Shown: positions 7,767 through 8,152 of the stretch, one piece after another
How the letters are laid out: each line of letters opens with the position of its first letter
Position numbering within the stretch: the first letter of the stretch is position 1
Source of the DNA: Porticoccaceae bacterium
Lineage (GTDB): Bacteria; Pseudomonadota; Gammaproteobacteria; Pseudomonadales; Porticoccaceae
Assembly (NCBI GenBank): GCA_002692165.1
Contig: NZJL01000111.1
Coordinates: forward strand, 1,904-10,055
Reading direction: 5' to 3'
DNA: 8,152 bases
Program-made: the position numbers and the translations under genes
Notes under the pieces: model-generated
The model's database searches: none
The model's input: only the letters and a program-made list of their open reading frames with translations
What the model was told of the DNA's origin: nothing

Positions 7767-7796
7767 ATGTGCCTTTGGTTAGGCGTTCTTATTTAA
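7767..7796 (+). other. possible 9-codon leader peptide upstream of the cupin gene
   Basis: ATG at 7767 opens MCLWLGVLI and a TAA at 7794. It is preceded by GAGGAGG (7754-7760) with a 6-nt spacer, the strongest ribosome binding site in the window, on an otherwise very short frame. The start codon region forms the 5' arm of the hairpin at 7769-7802, and the cupin ATG follows 47 nt after the stop. The product is hydrophobic and not rich in any one regulatory amino acid. It may be a leader peptide, a remnant of a lost gene start, or chance. Confidence 0.3.
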
Positions 7797-7802
7797 AGGC
7801 AC
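7769..7802 (+). terminator. hairpin, possible weak terminator or leader attenuator
   Basis: GTGCCTTT (7769-7776) pairs perfectly with AAAGGCAC (7795-7802) around an 18-nt loop, followed by CTTTT. The stem is only 8 bp with four G-C pairs and the T-run is short, so termination would be weak. The 3' arm could alternatively pair locally, since TTTAAAGG is followed by CCTTTTAAA. It ends about 40 nt before the cupin start, so it could either close the decayed upstream gene or act in the cupin leader. Confidence 0.35.
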
Positions 7803-7843
7803 CTTTTAAATCCAAATTATTTTTAAAATAACGGGGGTTCGAT

Positions 7844-8152
7844 ATGAGTAAGGGTTTAAAGAGTCACGACACGGTTCAAACAAAGATCGGAAGATTAGAA
7901 TCTGCTGCTGGAGATATCTTAGTTGATACCACTAAAACCGAATGGGTCGATGCGGGGGGTGGGACTCGATTTCAAATCTTAAGAACCTGCCGTAAAACCG
8001 GTGCTTGGGTGCTATACGTTAACATGCAACCCGGAGCCGGATTTCAGGCCCATCGCCATGAGGGCACCGGCGAATTCTTTATTACAAAAGGGGAACTAAT
8101 CTATGATGTAGGCAGAGCCGGGGTGGGTACCTATGGTTTTGAACCCGTATTT
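7844..8152 (+). CDS. cupin-domain protein, 3' end outside the window
   Basis: ATG at 7844 with a purine-rich GGGGG ribosome binding site (7833-7837) opens 103 codons that run uninterrupted to the right edge. There is no signal peptide, so the product should be cytoplasmic. A cupin motif 1 is clear: PGAGFQAHRHEGTGEFFITKGEL, with metal-ligand candidates H70, H72 and E77 and the turn glycine G83. The following GRAGVGTYGFEPVF resembles the stretch before motif 2 in single-domain cupins related to acetylacetone-cleaving enzyme and 2,4'-dihydroxyacetophenone dioxygenase; the last ligand histidine would lie beyond the edge. A metal-dependent dioxygenase-like or small-molecule-binding role is plausible, but substrate cannot be inferred. 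It lies downstream of the decayed lipoprotein gene and a leader-like hairpin; no clear promoter of its own was recognised. Confidence 0.82.
   Translation, partial: MSKGLKSHDTVQTKIGRLESAAGDILVDTTKTEWVDAGGGTRFQILRTCRKTGAWVLYVNMQPGAGFQAHRHEGTGEFFITKGELIYDVGRAGVGTYGFEPVF

Noticed and set aside
1..8152. CRISPR arrays, tRNA or rRNA genes, insertion sequences, integrases, toxin-antitoxin or defence modules
   Set aside because: No regularly spaced repeats, cloverleaf-type sequence, transposase-like product or defence domain was seen on either strand.

Overview
The window looks like chromosomal DNA from a gammaproteobacterium, possibly a marine or other free-living lineage. The evidence is a long HrpA-type DEAH helicase with a DUF3418 tail, an MlaA-family protein, a TalB whose active-site numbering matches the Escherichia coli enzyme residue for residue, and a DusA-type dihydrouridine synthase. 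Base composition is moderate, with AT-rich spacers. There is no insertion sequence, integrase, CRISPR array, tRNA or rRNA. Most of the window is ordinary core-genome content; the more unusual part is the last 1.5 kb.

Layout: (1) 1-3393, plus strand: hrpA, open at the left edge and lacking about the first 170 codons. (2) 3394-3543: a spacer with a 12-codon micro-ORF just before mlaA. (3) 3544-4242, plus strand: mlaA, with a cleavable signal peptide but no lipobox cysteine. (4) 4245-6672, minus strand: a compact operon transcribed as dusA, talB, then a TerB-domain gene. dusA and talB overlap by ATGA, and talB and the TerB gene are 2 nt apart. It converges on mlaA with a 2-nt gap and no visible terminator. 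(5) 6673-6825: divergent intergenic region. (6) 6826-7702, plus strand: a badly decayed gene for a lipoprotein, with stops of all three types and about five frame changes. (7) 7703-7843: spacer with a 9-codon micro-ORF behind a very strong ribosome binding site and an 8-bp inverted repeat. (8) 7844-8152, plus strand: a cupin-domain gene cut by the right edge.

Functionally the genes are mixed: RNA helicase and translation-stress rescue (HrpA), outer-membrane lipid asymmetry (MlaA), tRNA D-loop modification (DusA), the non-oxidative pentose phosphate pathway (TalB), and an uncharacterised TerB-fold protein. I recall mlaA (vacJ), tal and dusA lying close together in pseudomonads, so the mlaA/talB/dusA group may be an inherited neighbourhood. 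I do not see a convincing new multi-gene system. The observations most worth checking are the decayed lipoprotein gene, a G9 homopolymer inside talB where either a +1 or -1 slip creates a stop within a few codons, the coupled TerB gene, the missing MlaA lipobox and the micro-ORF/hairpin before the cupin gene.
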